Source of the DNA: Gloeophyllum trabeum ATCC 11539
Taxonomy: Eukaryota; Basidiomycota; Agaricomycetes; Gloeophyllales; Gloeophyllaceae
Length of the DNA stretch: 64,000 bases
Direction: 5' to 3'
Assembly: GCF_000344685.1 (NCBI RefSeq)
Contig: NW_006920421.1
Span: 1,428,272-1,492,271 of the forward strand
Shown: positions 22,741 to 33,838 of the stretch, in pieces
How the letters are laid out: every line of letters starts with the position of its first letter
How positions within the stretch are numbered: the stretch's first letter is position 1
Position numbers and translations under genes: made by a program
The notes under the pieces: generated by a model
What the model was told of the DNA's origin: nothing
Database searches by the model: none
Seen by the model: the letters and a program-made list of their open reading frames with translations, nothing else

Positions 22741-24330
22741 ATGATCAGTCCAAAGCTTAGAATCAGTTTTATCGCCGCTCATGCTTCGTTGGCGGGCCTA
22801 CTCTATGGCCTTGATACAGGTATTCACATTTGCGCCTATTCGTCGACGCCTTCTAATACATACCCGTCCACGAAGGGTCAATCGGACCAATCACTGAGAT
22901 GTATCAATTCCGAGCCTCTGTAGGGACGTTGTCACCGACAATTCAGGGCTTCTACGTCGCTTCTATTCTTCTATCCGCCTCTCTATCATCCTTAGCCAGC
23001 GGTCATATTTCGGATCGTATATCTCGCAAGTTCGGTATCCTATCCGGCGCGATACTGACTCTCGTGGGTTGTACTATCTCAGCCGCTTCGCCCGACCTTG
23101 CCAGTCTCATTTGTGCCCGCCTCATCACCGGCTTAGGCGCAGGGCAGTCAATATCCGTCGTCACCGTCTATCTCTGTGAGATCGCTCCTCAAGACATCCG
23201 AGGGGCCCTCGCATGCGTCATTCAGTTGATGATCACAATTGGAATCGCCGCTGGTTACTTTGTCGCTTACGGGTCGAGGAATATTGCTGGCAGTCTGGCC
23301 TGGAGAACGCCTTTTGTCGTCGAAGCCTGCATTGCCTGTATACTCTCTGTCGGCATGGTCCTTGTCCCTTTCTCACCGAGGTGGCTTATTCAAATTGGCA
23401 GAGAGGACGATGCTAGGACTGTCCTCACTAAGTTGAGGGATGCAGACTGCATCGATGATGAAATGAAGGATATCAAGATGAGCCTGAATTTCGTGGACCA
23501 AGGCCGTCAAGCCGGGTTCAATGAGATGTTCTCTAGGCAATTCCGAAGGAGGACATTTCTAGGCATATTCCTCATGGCTTTCCAACAACTCACTGGGGTA
23601 CGCATGCCCAGATTTTTCGCATCGAGCTGAGCTGACCAGACCGTCCAGATCGACGCAGTGCTATATTTCGCACCTATCTTATTTACGCAGGCGGGCTTCA
23701 GCTCCGAGCGAGCGTCTTTTCTGGCGTCAGGGATCTCGGGTATCATAAACGTCGTTTTCACAATCCCTGCTCAGATTTGGGTGGACAAGTGGGGCAGACG
23801 GCAGCCTCTCATTATAGGCGGCTTGTCCATGGTTGTTTGTTTCTTCGTCATTGGGTCCCTCTATGCCGTCCATGGAACTAGGATGGACGGACAGGTATAC
23901 CTCGAGGGTCGAGGAACTCAATACGCTGTGGTGGCCCTCATCTACGTGTTCATCGCAAGCTACTCTTGGTCGTGGGCCGTAGTGAGCAATGTCATCTGGT
24001 TGCCGCATGTCACTTTGCTGACATGGAGCGAAACAGGTGGGCAAGATATATGCATGTGAAATAATCCCTACATGCCTGCGAGCAAAAGTTTGCGCTGTGG
24101 AGCAATTAGCGAATTGGATAGTGAATTTCGCTGTAGCGCTGACCGCGCCCCTGTTCTTGCGTGCTTCCCCCAGTGGACTCTACTTCTTTTTCGGATCGAC
24201 CACGCTATTCACGGTGGTGGTGTGTTGCTGCTTCATGCCAGAGACGAAAGGGAGGAGTCTGGAGGAGATCGAAGGCTTGTTTGAGAAATCTGGAAGGCTT
24301 CCACAGGAGCAACGGGACATCGGCCGATAG
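22741..24330 (+). CDS. MFS sugar transporter (SP family), second copy
   Basis: Hexose-type proton symporter, 12 helices. ATG 22741 (MISPKLRISFIAAH). Landmarks: SLAGLLYGLDTGSIGPITEM in helix 1 (spliced over an intron at about 22820-22880), SDRISRKFG, RLITGLGAGQSISVVTVYLC with EIAP following, the PESPRW-type site as PFSPRW, FQQLTG-IDAVLYFAP in helix 7 (intron about 23599-23650), WVDKWGRRQP, VGKIYACEIIPTCLRAK, and PETKGRSLEEIEGLF at the end. Stop at 24328-24330. About 490 residues. It has far fewer introns than the first transporter (968-3531), so the two are old paralogs, not a recent duplication. Convergent with the gene at 24557. Confidence 0.88.
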
Positions 24331-24556
24331 AAAGGGGATCCGTTCCAGCCACAGGGCACTCAACGGGTAAGCGACTTTCGCTCGTAAGGAACTTGATAGT
24401 GTAGGGGGTGTTGAGCATCTGCGTCGAAACGCTACCAGCATTGGTTATAGAGGTGCGTCACTACAAAACTAAGTTGCCCGTACAGTGAATTAACAGCAGA
24501 TTTCAGTAAATGTAGTATATTATATCAATGTGCAATGTCGGAACGTGTTGCAAAGG

Positions 24557-25423
24557 TTAGACCAAGAGACATTCAGCAATGCCACGACGAATCTGCCCCA
24601 GATCACCCCCTTCGACGCCTACCTCCTCCAGAGATTGGTCAAGACTGCCCAGAACTTCCCTCCACTGGTGCTCATCAGACGATGCTAAGCTCGGACCCTG
24701 TAAGGCTCGTGCCAATGTATCCGGTCCGTCGGAAAGGAAACTCAGCGTAGCTTCCACAACCTCGACCCTCCACCTCCTCAAGCCCATCGCCTCCAACCCG
24801 ACTGGCGTCCCGATAGGACTGAGAACCTCAGCACGACGCTCCGCCTTCCTCCTGTCCCTCTCGGTCCACCCTCTGTCCGGAAGTCCGTACTTCTGCTGGA
24901 GCTCCTTGATCTGGACGGCCTCTCTGTCTCCGGGCTCGAGGTCGGCGTATTCGGGCCTTGCACACCAACCGTAGTTGTGCGTCCTGATACGAGCGTTGTG
25001 ATGTCGTTCTAAGGATGAGAAGGCGGTTCGGAGCTGAGGGTCGGAAATGCAGCGTTTGTAGGCCCGAAACGCGTCGAGATACCGCTTCATCAGCGATGAC
25101 GACGGCCCATCGCGAACTTGTAGCAGGGCAAGATACCTGCGGCATACGCCCCCAAGATAGTTGTCCAGAGAGTCTCGGAGGAATTGGTCGCCAGACCTCC
25201 CGTGAAGGGCGGCGCCGTCGAGGATGGATCTCGTTCCGTCGTCTTGGATGCCTACGTCCGAAACTCCTTCGACTTCCGTAACGATGCTGTACACGCTAGC
25301 GTAAACCTGAGCGGATTCTAGAAGGGTGATCTCGCCCGGAGCGTCGGGAGAATCGGGAGGGAAAAAGAACTTGTCGAGGACAGGCACGATGAGGTGCTGC
25401 CATTGATACGCCCAACCTCCCAT
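24557..25423 (-). CDS. Unknown protein, possible cullin N-terminal-like fold
   Basis: A single exon of 288 codons, ATG at 25423 (MGGWAYQWQHLIVP), stop at 24557-24559. I do not recognise it with certainty. The order of features resembles the first cullin repeat: an aromatic start, YASVYSIVTEV (compare the YTxVYNxCT of cullins), then LRDSLDNYLGGVCRRYLALL, LMKRYLDAFRAYKRC and SSLERHHNARIR (compare xYLxRHWVKR). The C-terminal half is charged (GWTERDRRKAERRAEV) and lacks the cullin-homology domain and neddylation site. If the resemblance is real it could be an orphan adaptor-binding module. It could equally be an unrelated helical protein. Intron-free, unlike most neighbours. Confidence 0.6.
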   Translation of the reverse strand: MGGWAYQWQHLIVPVLDKFFFPPDSPDAPGEITLLESAQVYASVYSIVTEVEGVSDVGIQDDGTRSILDGAALHGRSGDQFLRDSLDNYLGGVCRRYLALLQVRDGPSSSLMKRYLDAFRAYKRCISDPQLRTAFSSLERHHNARIRTHNYGWCARPEYADLEPGDREAVQIKELQQKYGLPDRGWTERDRRKAERRAEVLSPIGTPVGLEAMGLRRWRVEVVEATLSFLSDGPDTLARALQGPSLASSDEHQWREVLGSLDQSLEEVGVEGGDLGQIRRGIAECLLV

Positions 25424-26903
25424 GGCGAGGGAGGAAGAGGAAGGTGGAATGTGGGACCTTCATTCTCAAAGCCTGGGTAAAGTCATTTTATGAGGGCAGG
25501 GAGCGGACTCGCGGTCGCAACGCCCGTTGTGGCTGTGAGTAGATGTCGGTGCTTCTTCATGAGCACGGCAGGGCTGAAGTGGCTTGGCTAAAGCGAAAGG
25601 CACGATTCGGTCCCTGGTATAATGGCGGCCTCTGAGCGACTTCAGTGCGTGTTACTGCTTTCCATCCAAGGTCATCGATCATCCACTGCAATATCAAACG
25701 TACTTCACAAGCTCTGCAACTGTCCATTGCTTGCAGCGCTGGGAGTGTAATCAGGAGGCCATGCTTACTGATCGTCGACGGGTAACGTTATAGCGACGGC
25801 CATCTAATTGCTTAATGCTTCCAGATGCAAGCCAATCTTGGGATCGACGTTTGAGGTCAGCGGGGATCTAGGGGTAGCGAATCTGGTACCTGCATATTGA
25901 AAGTGGACTTGCGGAATCTCGCCAAACCTCGAGGAATGACAGCATCAATTATTGTTTCCAGTCCTCTTTGACCCCTCCTACTCTCTTCGGAACAGTCGCC
26001 AGCATCATCCCATGTAGCTGGGGGCAATCGATCTGAAGGACATCTAGGGTCGCAAACCTGGCATTTGCCTCGAAGTCCCACGTCAGGCGTTGTGGTGGGC
26101 GCGACCATGTCGCATAGCGAAACCCATGATGGTAGCACCTGGAAGAGGAGTGAGCGGAGGGTATCTATATTTTATCTAATATATGGGGGACATTGACATA
26201 GACGAGTGCATGAGCCCTAATACTTAGTCATGAAGTTCTTAGAGAGCTGGTACACATGGCACATGACCTAGGAATTCTTCGCAAAACTATGTTGCAAGTA
26301 CTGCATAGAACGCCGCCAAGTTTGCATACTTCTACGCAGAGGACATGGGCTTGCATGGAATCAAATGCCCAACCCGGGCTCCTCGGCGGGTGGGACGGAC
26401 TATGTAATAGAGAAGACCCGACCAGGACGGCGGTTTCGGCGAAGCTGGGCTGTTGCAATATTCTGAAGGCAGAACGGGGGCCCGCAAGAGTCCACATCAG
26501 AATGTGAGCGTCGAAGCGATGAACTGCGGTGGCGGAGGTGGTGGGCCCTTGTGTCGATCATGCCACGCGCGTGAGATCATGGAGGGGTGCGCCAAGAACC
26601 AGAGTGATGCACGAGCGCCAGTGGGTGAAGTCACAAGAGGAAAAGCTGGTACATACGTACCTACATGGTACTATGCTTAAGCTTACCTTGCTGGAGCAGC
26701 GTGGCTGACATTCCCCTTTATCCCAACTTCGGTTTGTCCAGAAACTGTAACCTGTGTAAATGCTGACTCGGACCAGGTACAAGTACTACTCAGATGGACT
26801 GGCGGATGGAAGAGTACCAAGCTAAATCACAATATATACTCGCTGCTGTCAATGATAACAATGTGATTCAGTAGGGGTCTCGAGCACAGCGTCATGCAGT
26901 CAA
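25424..26903. other. Intergenic, no gene recognised
   Basis: About 1.5 kb. Minus-strand frames at 25857-26138 (with CQVCDPRCPSDR) and 26228-26497 are Cys-containing, but match no family pattern I know and have no clear splice sites. The 3' end of the FAD monooxygenase gene lies at 26904. Confidence 0.35.
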
Positions 26904-28775
26904 TTACATGCGGCTCCGTCCTTGCAGTCTCTGTTCTTCCGCGCACTTCTCGAGCATCTCTATAGCTAGAGCACGATCACTATCGATCGTAGTACGCCAT
27001 GTCCACTCCTGCAGTTCCTGCACATGGTTACCTAACCGGCGTAAGGCATCCAAATCCGCATACCACCTCCCGCCTTCAGCCTGGTGCATGACTTCTTTGT
27101 CTGAAAGCCCAGGCCAATTGAAATCATATATAAGACCAGCCTTCCTCGAGTTCCGCCAGATTCTCTGAGAGAAAGGACGACGAATATTGTCATAAATCTT
27201 GATGGCTTCAGGTAATGTCTTTCGAGTACATGCAGGGTGTTGGAGCAAAGAGGATAGGATGTACGCATCCTGTACCAAGTGAGGTTGATTAAGACGGTAT
27301 TCCGCGCATCCTGCGTACCTCTATAGCTTGTCCCGCGCCGCTGCCCTGATGTGGAGTCATTGCATGGGCCTGGTAGCCAGCTCCTACGTCAGAATTGGTT
27401 TGATTTTCAGAAGTATACGCACCGCATCACCCACGAGCGCTACTCTTCCAGAATCGGAGATATGAGAATCCAGAGGTCTCACGGACTGTACCGCCCATCT
27501 CGAGGGTTTCTCGATACACTACCGTGCAACGTCAGATAACAATATGGAAGAGCCGAAGGGCACTCTGACACGCAATAGATCTTGCGCCGGCTGCTCAAAG
27601 TCTTCGAACGCCGACAATAGTTCTTCTTGAGTGACATTCGTTACGGCAGGACCTTCATACTGGGTTCCTTCCTGATCTGGGCGCGAAAAAAATGCAACTA
27701 CATTGATCAGCTTGCCCCGAGATATTGGGAATACGACGAGATGCTATTTCGGTCCGCTGGTAAGATGAATGGCCCTCTGGAGGAACCAAGATACTACCTT
27801 GTTCTTGCCGAGGTACTGCGAAAGAAGCAAGTGTGGGGGTAATCCGGTTATCGGGTGTGTAAAGTCACTTACAAGCATCGGGCAAGTGTGAGACGCGAGT
27901 GCGATTTTAGGAGCTTTATCTTTCAGCATTTCAATGGGAATGAGGCCTCGATAAGCAACAGTGCCACTCCACATAGGTGTGATCTGTTCTGCGAGACGGG
28001 TCGCCCTTTCGCGATCACCTAGGGCGATGGCGCTGTCCACTTTCTTCTGCCACACTGCTGCTCTCACAGCAGACTTTATGCCATCAGCACCAAATACGAC
28101 GTCGCAAGTGGCAGTTGATCTGTCCGTGAAATGCAACAGGATCGAATCTTCCTTATTTGAAGGTTCATCAAGAGAAGCGAGCCGCTTCGAGAAGTGTGTT
28201 GCGCATGAGGGTGGTATATTCTTCATAATAGCTTGTTGGAAGTCGGCCCGGTGGAACAGAAACGTGTGGCCTATCAAGGCAAAAGGGTGGGCAGGAATAT
28301 TAGCGAGCAACTGCTGTGTCTCTAACTGAGATATACCTTGCCCGTGTACATCATAGAAGTAAAGCCCTTCGTCCTGATCCGATTTGCGTAATTTGAGAAG
28401 CGACGTCTCTGGGGTACAGCTATTAAAGCTTGGTTCATTCAAGACACGTAAGGCCAGAGTTCCCCACCGGTCTCGTCGTTTATTTCTCCTTGGACACTAG
28501 ACACGGCGGCAAGATCGCGATCCAATCCCAGTGCACGCATAATCTTCCACACTCGAGGGAACATCCCAATGCCTGCGCCAATCTCAGAGAACTGGTGAGC
28601 AGCTTCATAGATGTGGACTTCTATGTCGGGAGACTTCGACAGGGCAACTGCCAGCACGAGCCCGGCTATGCCTCCGCCTCTATTGTACAACGGCGGTGAA
28701 GGATACGTTATCGGAATCGATACTTTGATAAGACTACAAGACGTACACGATCGCAACGCGAAACTTAGGGCTCAT
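26904..28775 (-). CDS. FAD-dependent aromatic-ring monooxygenase (salicylate hydroxylase-like), copy 1
   Basis: Class A flavin monooxygenase using NAD(P)H and O2. ATG at 28775 (MSPKFRVAIV), spliced over a 50-bp intron to GGGIAGLVLA, giving the GxGxxG dinucleotide motif. Then YEAAHQFSEIGAGIGMF, the DG motif GADGIKSAVRAAVW (about 28060), MWSGTVAYRGL, and the FAD-binding GD motif VALVGDA-GAGYQAHAMTPHQGSGAGQ (with an intron inside GDA, about 27389-27430). C-terminal exon NIRRPFSQRIWRNSRKAG, ending GRSRM; stop at 26904. About 450 residues with about seven introns. All motifs appear intact. It is a close paralog of the gene at 57207-59091. The substrate is probably an aromatic or polyene intermediate, but this cannot be read from sequence. 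It stands about 16 kb from the right-hand cluster. Confidence 0.85.
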
Positions 28776-31690
28776 TCTGAGAGAAATCCGCGAGCGCAAG
28801 GTCGCTCAAGTCAACGTGTTCGACTGTCGAAACTAAAGTAGACATATCTCATGCCTTCGACCAGCTGACCCACGGGCGGATGAAGGACACAGTATCATAA
28901 TTAGACACCAAGTCCGGCAGGATCCTGGGAAGTCTGTCTTGTCAGAGTGAGCATGGATTAGCTTGAAATAGCATTCCGATATCAAGGAGATGTCAGCAAG
29001 CGTTCCAATACTAGACGAAATACTCAAGAACGAGTCAGCATGGATCAGGGCAGCTCTGAGAGCTGAGTAGGAAGAGCCCTTCCTAATCCGAGTCGGACAG
29101 AAGTCAAAGGACAGCGGGGCGCGAAGTACGCCGGGAAATGCCGGTGGCAGTGGTGCTGTTTGGCTAATGTGGCGGTGGCGGGAGTGAGCTAGCCACATTG
29201 CTGCCACAAGATTTAAGCTTGAGGCTTCAGGTGCTTTTATCGCAAGGCTCCACGATTCATGCATTAGGTCGAGAGAATGAACTCATACCCAATCTCATCT
29301 AATCATTGAGGGCATAGTAACCTGGTGATTGTACGCTGACCTGACAACATATTGCACGTCTGTATCTATCAATTCGTTCCCAGTACCCCAGAGCCTTGGC
29401 TGAAAATAGAGCGACAGCCTGGCAGGACTGTTTTCAGGGAGCAGATCGTATCTCCGTCATTCTGGCGAACCCAACCTCTCTTCACTTCAACTCCGCGATA
29501 TGAGTGAGACGGAGGCGAGAACACGTTGACGAACCTCATGTGGCTGAGCAACCATTGTAGGCGCACCGCTGTTTCTCCACAAAAATACCAGAGGTACTAT
29601 GAGATTTGCCGCCATCCCAGGATAGATGACTCAATGGGTAGACGACGGTAATGCGGCCGGTTGAACGACTGGCTGACACAGGATCAGCAGGCGAGAGCAG
29701 AACTGCAAGACAACTAGCAGATCGATCTTGCTGAGCAAAGCAGGCGGTGGAGGATGTCAAAGCGAACGGAGGAGCACGTCAGATTCGCGTATTTCCCGCG
29801 CCGCGTAGCTGGCAGAAAACGTTACCTTAGGAGACTTGCTTTCACCGTAGCCCAGAAACTTAATTCGGAGAGCGGAAGCCATGTCTTGAGCTGCTGTCCT
29901 CGGAAGAAAAGACCACCGTAGCCTGTGAAGACTAGGAGTACGAGAGGGAGGCGCATGACTCACAGCTCATCAATCCTACCAAGGAGGGCTTAGGCTGACC
30001 AGCTCGAATTACAGGAACTCACACCGACGTGTTTGGCCGTGTCAACAAAACGTACTTGTCGTGCAGGAGTGGCCGTTGGGTGGAGATCCGGTGGACGAGT
30101 TGATGTAGTGCAGCCAGCCAGCCCGCTGCTCGCGCAACCGGCGTGATCGTTGGTTCACCTTTCGGTAGCGCGAATGCAGCTTGGCCGGGATGAGTAGGAG
30201 GCCCAGTATTCGAGAGATTCAACGGACAGCCGCTTTGTGGTGGTCTTGACCATAAATCGTCATGTAAAGCTTGGTATAGAACGTGAAGAAGCTGGGACAA
30301 CCTGCGTGAGGGCTAGCGCCGTCGTCTGCCCCAGCATCCACTGAACGCTCGGACCTTGGGCCTACGGCTCCTTCAGGACGTACAAACGTGCCTCGACTTG
30401 ACAGCGGCATTCGACAGCTCGTCCAGAGACGGCTGTAGTCATCGGGCGAAGCGAAAAGCGAGGGGTCGGCGCGCCACATATAGTGGGATAAACATGGTGC
30501 GGGCAACCATGGGGCCAGCAATTTGATCTTATCCTGGAGCTGTGAAGAAAGCAAAGGTGACATCGGGCGCGGTGGGTGGGGTATATGCGAGAGTCTTGGC
30601 TCCCGAAAGCCACTTGCAGAATCTGACAACGTCAGGAGTATACATTATGCACCTCTCGAAGGCGTGAATGACGATTGCTAGGAGGTGTGTGCCATGGGTG
30701 TATGTCAGAGGAACCGCGCAGGCACGTACTACGAAGAGCAGGGCGTTGAGCCAGTATCTTCAATCCTGAGTATCACGAGATATTGTGAGTGGCAATATTA
30801 ATCGGATGCACTCAGGCTGTCGAGTCGGCGGAATGTAGGAGGAACGGAGAACCACGACCCGTTCGAAGATGAACAAGATGAACAGAACTCTATAACGAAG
30901 CGCAAAGCCATATGCCGTGCGACCTAGAGATGCAGAGGTATGGCTATCCGGTTTGTTCAGCCTTGCGATCTCAACTTTTTGACTTTGCAGATGCATAACG
31001 AAGGACACCACCGACTGTCGAGATGAAATGTGAAAGAATTGGGAAGCAGGGCAGCAGTTAGGGCAGCGTCAATGCTCACCGGCGTAAGTCTAATCCGGAT
31101 TTAGATATCTCTCCCGATCTAATAGTAGGTGTGCCTGGCCTCGGGGCCGGATATCTATGACAGCCTGTAAGTGGTCTTTGTATTCCGAAGGGAGGTACCA
31201 TCTCGAATGGAAGAAGTTGGACGTCAAGTGCTGCTTAGGTTCTGCCATTGAACCTTTGCTATGAGAAGTCATATCCACGGCGACGCCACAGGAAAGAGAC
31301 AGAGTATCTAGAGTCTGTGTTCAGTTGCATGAGTGTCGCAGTACAAAATTCTGGAAGAAGGAGGCGGAGGTCCACGCTTCTGCTGTGCCGGGCGGAGCCC
31401 AAGGAGGAGGCGCGCCCTGCGGGAAAGCATATGAAGACGTCGAGCGCTGTCGAGCGGAGAGCAGAGCCGTGGTGCTTGCCGCGTACCAAGAAAGAAACGT
31501 TCTCAGAGTGGCGGCACGTTCGACGAAAGACGCGTGCTGATTGGCTGACCCCGCGAACGTGCAAGGTACGCAAGCAGCCACTGCAGGCTCTGCGCCCGAG
31601 ATACACCACAATCTGGGCGCGCAAGGCCTCCCGACATGTTTTTATGAAAATCTTCTTGATCTCTTTAAACGCCGGCCGACGCTATATCTC
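28776..31690. other. Long intergenic region, possibly with decayed genes
   Basis: About 2.9 kb between the monooxygenase (-) and the phosphate transporter (+). Several minus-strand frames are open for 60-140 codons (28833-29264, 29757-29963, 30219-30629, 31090-31278), but none carries a family motif that I recognise. I could not link them by splice sites into one gene. The part nearest 31790 should hold the phosphate transporter promoter. Confidence 0.3.
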
Positions 31691-31695
31691 GGGGA

Positions 31696-31702
31696 TATAT
31701 AA
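31696..31702 (+). promoter_or_regulatory. TATA box of phosphate transporter
   Basis: TATATAA lies 89-95 bp upstream of the ATG at 31791, followed by a C/T-rich stretch (31741-31768) typical of fungal transcription start regions. Cores CACGTT (about 31514) and AACGTG (about 31557) further up resemble weak Pho4-type sites; that link is speculative. Confidence 0.5.
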
Positions 31703-31790
31703 GATGCTGCTTGGCAAGGTGCCATAGCTAGTCAAGCGCTCACCTCCCTTCCCCCCCCTTTCCCCTCAATAGCTGCCATTCGTTCTTTCC

Positions 31791-33838
31791 ATGGCTGCTT
31801 ATCGTAACCAGGAGAAGCTGTCGCAAAGCGACTCTGATCCGCAGCTTTCTGTTGGCCACGACGCCTATGCTCTTGATGAGCGTCGCAGGGCTGCATTGGC
31901 TGAGGTCGATAATGCTAAATTCTCGTAAGTCCTCACAATACCCTCCTCTAGCATTCACGTTAAAAACTTGTTATACAGGTGGTTCCATGTCAAAGTCGCC
32001 ATGGTCGCCGGTGTCGGTTTCTTCACCGATGCGTACGATATCTTTGCTATCAATATCGCCTCGACAATGTTGGGCTATGTATACGGTCACAGTGCGTTGA
32101 AACCTGAACGACCTCGACCACACCTGTGCTAACGCAGCTGCTACAGAATTCAACCTCAATACCAACCAAAATCTCGGTGTCAAGGTCGCTACCCCCGTCG
32201 GTAACGTATTCGGTCAACTGATTTTCGGCTGGATGGCAGACGTCCTAGGTCGTAAACGGATGTGTGAGTCCATACTTCCCGCAAACCACTTCGCAGTCCT
32301 GATCCAATTTATGGTAACAGACGGTGTCGAGTTGATGATCATCATTGTCGCGACTTTCGGCCAGGCCATATCCGGTGACGGACATGCAGTGAGCATCATC
32401 GGCGTGATTGTCGTTTGGCGATTCCTTGTAAGTCCAACCCGGAAGCTACCTCTTGATTGTCCCAGTAATTATGGACATTAGATGGGCGTTGGGATCGGTG
32501 GAGACTACCCGCTCAGTGCGGTGATCTCATCCGAGTTCTCCTCCACGCGCACTCGGGGTCGGCTCATGACCGCCGTATTCGCCGCCCAAGGATGGGGTCA
32601 ATTCTGTAGGTCATGTATTCCAGTAGCAATATCGTTTGCATTAACCAGAACCACATAGCTGCCGCCCTGGTTGCGCTCATCATCGTCGCCGCTTACAAGA
32701 CATCCCTTCTCAACGATCCCTATCCCGTCCTCAACCACGTCGACTACATGTGGCGACTCCTCATCGGCCTGGGCTGTGTTCCCGCTGTCGTTGCCCTCTA
32801 CTTCCGTCTTACCATCCCAGAGACACCTCGTTTCACCATGGATATCGAGCGCAACGTCATCCAGGCTGCGCAGGATGTGGAGAACGTCTTGTCGACCGGC
32901 AAGTTCTACCATGATCCCGACGCGGTCGTGCAGAAGGCGCAGACCCCCAAGGCCAGCCGACGCGACTTCGTCGCGTATTTCTCCAAGTGGGAGAACGGTA
33001 AGGTCTTGCTTGGCACTTCTTACTCCTGGTTTGCCCTCGACGTCAGTATTCCATCCGTCCATCCCCGAATTTGCCTAAAATGAGCACCTTCATAGATCGC
33101 TTTCTACGGATTGGGCCTCAACTCCTCCATCGTGCTGCAGGCTATCGGCTACGCGAGCCCTTCGCCCAAGTCAGCCCTCGACGCCTACAACGCCCTGAAG
33201 AACATCTGCGTTGGCAATCTCATCCTTTCCGTTGCTGGTTTGATCCCCGGCTACTGGGTTTCTTTCCTGTTCATCGACTCTTGGGGCCGCAAGCCCATCC
33301 AACTCATGGGCTTCGTCATGCTGACCATTATCTTCGTCATCATGGGTATGTACTGCAACTACACCGTTGCATGCGTCATTAATTAATCTCGTTCGTCGTC
33401 CTAGGCTTCGCATACGACAAGCTGACTGCCACCAGCTCTGCTCGCGGTGCCTTCGTCTTCCTGTACTGCCTTGCCAACTTCTTCCAGAACTTCGGTCCCA
33501 ATACCACGACCTTTATAGTCCCGGGTGAGGCCTTCCCCACACGCTACCGCTCCACTGCGCACGGTATCTCCGCCGCGAGCGGCAAGATCGGCGCCATCAT
33601 CGCGCAGGTCGGCTTCGCGCAGCTCGTCAACATTGGCGGGACGAACCGCTTCGTGCAACATATCCTGGAGATCTTCGCATTCTTCATGTTGACCGGTATC
33701 TTCTCCACGCTCCTGCTTCCTGAGACTAAGGGCCGCTCCCTCGAGGATCTATCGAACGAGGATCAGAACGGCTTCGTCCGCGGTGTTGCTGGGACGCCTA
33801 GTTTAAAGCAGCCGGCGGTGACGGTCGAGTCGCGTTGA
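31791..33838 (+). CDS. PHO84: High-affinity inorganic phosphate:H+ symporter
   Basis: Plasma-membrane phosphate carrier of the PHS family in the MFS, 12 helices. ATG 31791 (MAAYRNQEKLSQSDSDP). Signatures: VAGVGFFTDAYDIFAINIA in helix 1, GQLIFGWMADVLGRKRM after helix 2, GVGIGGDYPLSAVISSEF in helix 4 (family signature with GGDYPLS), FRLTIPETPRFTMDIERN before the central loop, AFYGLGLNSSIVLQAIGY in helix 7, and NFGPNTTTFIVPGEAFPTRY-RSTAHGISAASGK in helices 10-11. It ends with PETKGRSLEDLS and the stop at 33836-33838. Seven or so short introns (e.g. about 31925-31979, 32090-32147, 33042-33095, 33344-33403). Intact. Expected to be induced by phosphate starvation. Confidence 0.93.

Noticed and set aside
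25608..25660. tRNA-like start (TCCCTGGTATAATGGC)
   Set aside because: No matching acceptor stem, anticodon arm or T-arm could be folded from the following bases.
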